Part shown: in pieces, positions 42,774 through 45,818 of the stretch
Numbering within the stretch: the first letter of the stretch is position 1
How the letters are laid out: each line of letters begins with the position of its first letter
Origin: DAIDHZ01 sp035480255
GTDB taxonomy: Bacteria; Chlamydiota; Chlamydiia; Chlamydiales; SM23-39
Assembly (NCBI GenBank): GCA_964630875.1
Contig: CAZVXF010000011.1
Location: 1 to 45,818, forward strand
DNA: 45,818 bases
Direction: 5' to 3'
Notes under the pieces: model-generated
Database searches by the model: none
The model's input: only the letters and a program-made list of their open reading frames with translations
What the model was told of the DNA's origin: nothing
Made by a program: the position numbers and the translations under genes

Positions 42774-43421
42774 ATGTCTTCTCCAGCTCAATCTTCCACG
42801 ACAAATTCTTTAGCCTCAACAATACAAACCCGTACCTTAGCACTTGGACGAGGGCAGATAACTCAAGAGTTTAAATGGTTTTTTCCTTTTGGGGAGCACT
42901 TTATTGATATCTCCTATGATGATGAAACCAAAAATGCATACCACATTTCTGTCTGGAGGTTACCACCCGGAGAAACATCTTATCAACAATCTGCTTTAAG
43001 AAGTAAAGTGGTATCAGCTGCAGGAGCGATAACAGCTGAAGCTGCGGGATACGGGGGAAAAGTCGGTGTCGAGGGAGAGAAGAAAAATGACAATACCAGG
43101 ACTTATTCTATAGACACAAAGTTACCTGGAGAGATGATTGCTGTTCAAATCAATGGTGGCTGGAATGCAAGCAAAAAGGGCTGCTGTAGTGAGGAAAAAC
43201 CTGCAAGTACTTATCAAATTAAGGTGATATCATCCACATCTCCAAGCATGGATAACCCGGAAAAGCGATTTGAAGAAGAAAATGAACGCCTCCAAAAGCA
43301 AACAACTGCAATGCAAGATGATCTACAAAAGGATTATGAAGCTAAGCAAAAATCACTCGAAGACGACCTAAAAAAAGCAGTCACTACTCAAGAAAAATTT
43401 CTCGAAGAGGAAAAAAAATGA
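42774..43421 (+). CDS. Truncated tandem duplicate of the 480-residue protein
   Basis: The first 214 codons are the same as those of the gene at 43557. At the duplication joint the A-run passes into AATGA, which gives a stop after residue 215. The product would keep the N-terminal domain (about 20-150) and part of the coiled coil (155-215) but lose the C-terminal half. It has a full promoter and Shine-Dalgarno, so it could be expressed as a short competitor of the full protein, or it may be a recent by-product without function. Confidence 0.8.
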   Translation: MSSPAQSSTTNSLASTIQTRTLALGRGQITQEFKWFFPFGEHFIDISYDDETKNAYHISVWRLPPGETSYQQSALRSKVVSAAGAITAEAAGYGGKVGVEGEKKNDNTRTYSIDTKLPGEMIAVQINGGWNASKKGCCSEEKPASTYQIKVISSTSPSMDNPEKRFEEENERLQKQTTAMQDDLQKDYEAKQKSLEDDLKKAVTTQEKFLEEEKK

Positions 43422-43495
43422 TTTCTTCAAACAATTTCACTAACTTTTATTGTTCACCATTCATCTCAATTGCGATGAGCGCTTACAAATATTCT

Positions 43496-43524
43496 TTGAA
43501 TTTAAAGAATTTTATCACTACTAT
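43496..43524 (+). promoter_or_regulatory. Promoter of the full-length copy (duplicate of 42713-42741)
   Basis: Same hexamers, spacing and 18-bp dyad as the first copy. It lies after the stop of the truncated copy. Confidence 0.5.
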
Positions 43525-43556
43525 GCTTTGAAATTCTTCTTAACAGAAAGGTTAAA

Positions 43557-44999
43557 ATGTCTTCTCCAGCTCAATCTTCCACGACAAATTCTTTAGCCTC
43601 AACAATACAAACCCGTACCTTAGCACTTGGACGAGGGCAGATAACTCAAGAGTTTAAATGGTTTTTTCCTTTTGGGGAGCACTTTATTGATATCTCCTAT
43701 GATGATGAAACCAAAAATGCATACCACATTTCTGTCTGGAGGTTACCACCCGGAGAAACATCTTATCAACAATCTGCTTTAAGAAGTAAAGTGGTATCAG
43801 CTGCAGGAGCGATAACAGCTGAAGCTGCGGGATACGGGGGAAAAGTCGGTGTCGAGGGAGAGAAGAAAAATGACAATACCAGGACTTATTCTATAGACAC
43901 AAAGTTACCTGGAGAGATGATTGCTGTTCAAATCAATGGTGGCTGGAATGCAAGCAAAAAGGGCTGCTGTAGTGAGGAAAAACCTGCAAGTACTTATCAA
44001 ATTAAGGTGATATCATCCACATCTCCAAGCATGGATAACCCGGAAAAGCGATTTGAAGAAGAAAATGAACGCCTCCAAAAGCAAACAACTGCAATGCAAG
44101 ATGATCTACAAAAGGATTATGAAGCTAAGCAAAAATCACTCGAAGACGACCTAAAAAAAGCAGTCACTACTCAAGAAAAATTTCTCGAAGAGGAAAAAAA
44201 GAAGATTCAAAATGCTGCAGCTGCTTTAATACCGCAGCAAGAGCGCTTGAATAAAGAGACCTTATTCCAACAAAAGGTCAAGACTCTATTTCTCGAGTAC
44301 AAAAAGTATATATTTGATCCAGGAGCATGGGAAGATACGTTTCAAATAAGAGTTTCCCCATCAGCTCCCCGAGTCTCCCCGGAGCTTTTTCAGATTTTAG
44401 AGGAAGCTTTCTCGGGGAAAAAACGTTCCTTCCGGCTGGTTTACATGCCAGCAGAAATTCGAGGCAAGCCTCTAACATTAAATACGTATACCGCACTTGC
44501 CAAAACATCCACAAAAAATTCTAAGATTCAGATCTCTCCGCTCATCTTGGGTCAAATCGGGGATAAACAAGCTCCAACTCCCTACTGGGCTCTTGTGGGC
44601 AGAAATGTAAATCCCAAATCCGCAAATTATTCTTCGGGAGAACAATTTAATTCAGAGGCCCGAAGACCAGGAATCTTGCCAATGCTTGTATCGATGCAAT
44701 CTGAGTATGAAAGTAGTTTTTCCGCTAAAGCCCCTGAAGGAGAGTCTCAATTTACAGGAAGGCTTCCTGACCACTCAGAGCCAACTACGGAAGGACTCAA
44801 AAATTCTCAGGATTTGGCTCCTGCGGTATACACGTGTTGTGAAGAAGAACTATTTAGTATAAATCAGAATGGGCAGCTATATAAATCGCCAATAATCATT
44901 GGGGGAATTATGGATAGAACTATTTTTGTTCAGCCTTTTTCAGATGCAAAAGACACAAGGGGTGTCGGGATTGCTGAGATGAGGACTTTTCCTGCTTAA
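43557..44999 (+). CDS. Unrecognised 480-residue protein, possible lineage-specific effector
   Basis: No family was recognised. The N-terminus is Ser/Thr-rich without a Sec signal (M-S-S-P-A-Q-S-S-T-T). Residues 20-150 look like a compact strand-rich domain with a Cys pair (K-G-C-C-S-E-E-K). Residues 155-250 are strongly charged coiled coil. The C-terminal half (250-480) is a mixed domain with W-A-L-V-G-R-N and a second Cys pair (Y-T-C-C-E-E-E). A secreted or host-facing role is possible from the N-terminus and lineage-specific look only. The next gene follows after 38 nt on the same strand. Confidence 0.72.
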   Translation: MSSPAQSSTTNSLASTIQTRTLALGRGQITQEFKWFFPFGEHFIDISYDDETKNAYHISVWRLPPGETSYQQSALRSKVVSAAGAITAEAAGYGGKVGVEGEKKNDNTRTYSIDTKLPGEMIAVQINGGWNASKKGCCSEEKPASTYQIKVISSTSPSMDNPEKRFEEENERLQKQTTAMQDDLQKDYEAKQKSLEDDLKKAVTTQEKFLEEEKKKIQNAAAALIPQQERLNKETLFQQKVKTLFLEYKKYIFDPGAWEDTFQIRVSPSAPRVSPELFQILEEAFSGKKRSFRLVYMPAEIRGKPLTLNTYTALAKTSTKNSKIQISPLILGQIGDKQAPTPYWALVGRNVNPKSANYSSGEQFNSEARRPGILPMLVSMQSEYESSFSAKAPEGESQFTGRLPDHSEPTTEGLKNSQDLAPAVYTCCEEELFSINQNGQLYKSPIIIGGIMDRTIFVQPFSDAKDTRGVGIAEMRTFPA

Positions 45000-45037
45000 T
45001 AGGGCATCAAAGTTTAATAATTATTCACAAGGAGTTT

Positions 45038-45721
45038 ATGGCGAAAATCATTCCCACACCTAACAGAATAGAAATAACTGGGCTCGATGGAACACTGCTT
45101 GCCACCATCCCTTACAGTAATGGGGCTTGGCAAATTCAAGCAAATGTAGCTTCAGCTTATGCGAAAGCTTGTCCTGGAGATCGTTTTGATGTGAGAATCT
45201 CTCGGTTTACTGACAATCAAATAGATTCAACTCGTGTTTTTAGCAAGCAAGTGACAGGGAAGTCCTCGTGTTACTGTTGTGTAGAACCAGATAATAGTTT
45301 CAAAGAGGAACTGAGGAAAAAAGTTGAGGAAGCTGCTACTCCACCCTTCAAAAACTCTCTTCCGTTAGATGGAAAAAAAGCTTCTGGCCTACAACAGCAA
45401 CCGTTACTTTCCCCACAGACTGCCTCACTTGCTGGAAAGTCCTACGGAACTTCCTCCATGCAATCAATACCCATTAATAGAGGAGCATTTCCAATACCAC
45501 CACTACAACATTCTCCGAATGAAAATAAAGGAAGCATCCCAAAAAACTTTTCTTCTTTATTAGACACGCCTAGACCCCGAGAATCTCAACAAACAGGTTC
45601 TTTTCAATCGGACCCTACTAAACTCAGAGGAGTTCGACAACATGAACAAGAAGTCACTCCAAGAAGCTCCTCCACCCTCTCTAACCCAGGAGGAATGCTA
45701 GGGCTTGTTCTCGAAAAATAA
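45038..45721 (+). CDS. Unrecognised 227-residue protein
   Basis: A strong Shine-Dalgarno (AAGGAG) lies 3-4 nt before the ATG. Residues 1-90 are a strand-rich domain ending in S-C-Y-C-C-V-E-P; 90-105 form a short charged helix; the remaining half is disordered and rich in Pro, Ser and Gln. The layout (small domain, Cys pair, charged segment) recalls the start of the preceding protein, so the two may be distant paralogues or partners. It is probably cotranscribed with that gene. No function can be given. Confidence 0.7.
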   Translation: MAKIIPTPNRIEITGLDGTLLATIPYSNGAWQIQANVASAYAKACPGDRFDVRISRFTDNQIDSTRVFSKQVTGKSSCYCCVEPDNSFKEELRKKVEEAATPPFKNSLPLDGKKASGLQQQPLLSPQTASLAGKSYGTSSMQSIPINRGAFPIPPLQHSPNENKGSIPKNFSSLLDTPRPRESQQTGSFQSDPTKLRGVRQHEQEVTPRSSSTLSNPGGMLGLVLEK

Positions 45722-45778
45722 TTAGAGATTCTCTACTCTTAACTTGGGTGAGAAATGATCTGGTTTTATCCCATAGGA

Positions 45779-45818
45779 CGCGAGAAAACTCGGCCATTTA
45801 TGGCCGAGATGAATCGCG
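45779..45818. terminator. Strong hairpin at the window end, probable terminator
   Basis: A perfect CTCGGCCAT-TT-ATGGCCGAG palindrome (45789-45808) is enclosed by CGCGA/TCGCG. The window ends at the last paired base, so a following T-run cannot be seen. Confidence 0.65.

Larger units (their letters stand above)
42627..44200 (+). repeat. 783-bp exact tandem duplication
   Basis: The 791 bp at 42627-43417 recur at 43410-44200 with an offset of 783 bp. The two share 8 bp (GAAAAAAA) at the junction. The encoded 214 residues, the promoter and the leader are the same in both copies, as far as direct reading shows. The event joined an A-run upstream of the gene to an A-run inside it. Confidence 0.9.

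Noticed and set aside
1..45818. tRNA, rRNA or CRISPR arrays
   Set aside because: Intergenic regions were read on both strands; no cloverleaf, rRNA segment or regularly spaced direct repeats were seen.

Overview
The window comes from a member of the Chlamydiae, most likely one of the environmental (Waddlia-, Simkania- or Parachlamydia-like) families and not Chlamydia itself. The grounds are gene content and order. There is a chlamydial type III secretion block (sctU, sctV, copN, Scc1-like chaperone, malQ) directly behind rpsA-nusA-infB-rbfA-truB-ychF. The metal uptake operon ytgABCD carries the chlamydia-type YtgC permease fused to a DtxR-like repressor. A parasite-type ADP/ATP translocase stands beside lepA and gnd. 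A MOMP-like outer membrane protein with the Legionella-type OMP fold, a putative heptosyltransferase, an ankyrin protein and a Fic protein point away from the reduced Chlamydia genus. The genus cannot be named from this sequence alone.

Layout. (1) 1-7097: translation/transcription operon rpsA (5' end cut by the window), nusA, infB, rbfA, truB, ychF. ribF, which sits between truB and ychF in Chlamydia, is absent. (2) 7098-10111: accessory insert with a 160-bp hairpin element (MITE-like), a secreted Asp-box/beta-propeller-like protein and a MOMP-like barrel. (3) 10364-18158: type III secretion export genes sctU-sctV, an inverted ankyrin gene, then copN, chaperone and malQ joined by 4-bp overlaps. 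(4) 18238-21960: LPS block with kdsA, an LptC/LptA-like protein and lptB, then a convergent heptosyltransferase-like gene whose 3' end overlaps lptB. (5) 22097-26340: ndk, then the heat-shock operon hrcA-grpE-dnaK behind a CIRCE-like operator, closed by a strong terminator. (6) 26386-29929: Na+/alanine symporter, a tandem pair of small membrane proteins with duplicated promoters and a duplicated 3' hairpin element, and a Fic protein behind three TGTCGA boxes. (7) 29916-35811, minus strand: ytgA-B-C-D-rseP with overlapping genes; dxr, which lies between ytgD and rseP in Chlamydia, is absent. (8) 35971-42494: a conserved chlamydial protein of unknown function, npt1, lepA, a small ORF, gnd and a short minus-strand gene. 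(9) 42774-45721: unrecognised, probably lineage-specific proteins, including an exact 783-bp tandem duplication that leaves a truncated copy in front of the full gene.

Cross-cutting observations. Several genes (copN, kdsA, the glycosyltransferase, hrcA, lepA) have a sigma-70-like promoter whose -10 box ends only 6-12 nt before the start codon, with no Shine-Dalgarno sequence, suggesting leaderless or near-leaderless mRNAs. Accessory genes are inserted exactly between otherwise syntenic core blocks. No tRNA, rRNA or CRISPR was seen. Domain calls rest on reading motifs, not on searches; positions of small sites were counted by hand and may be off by a base or two.
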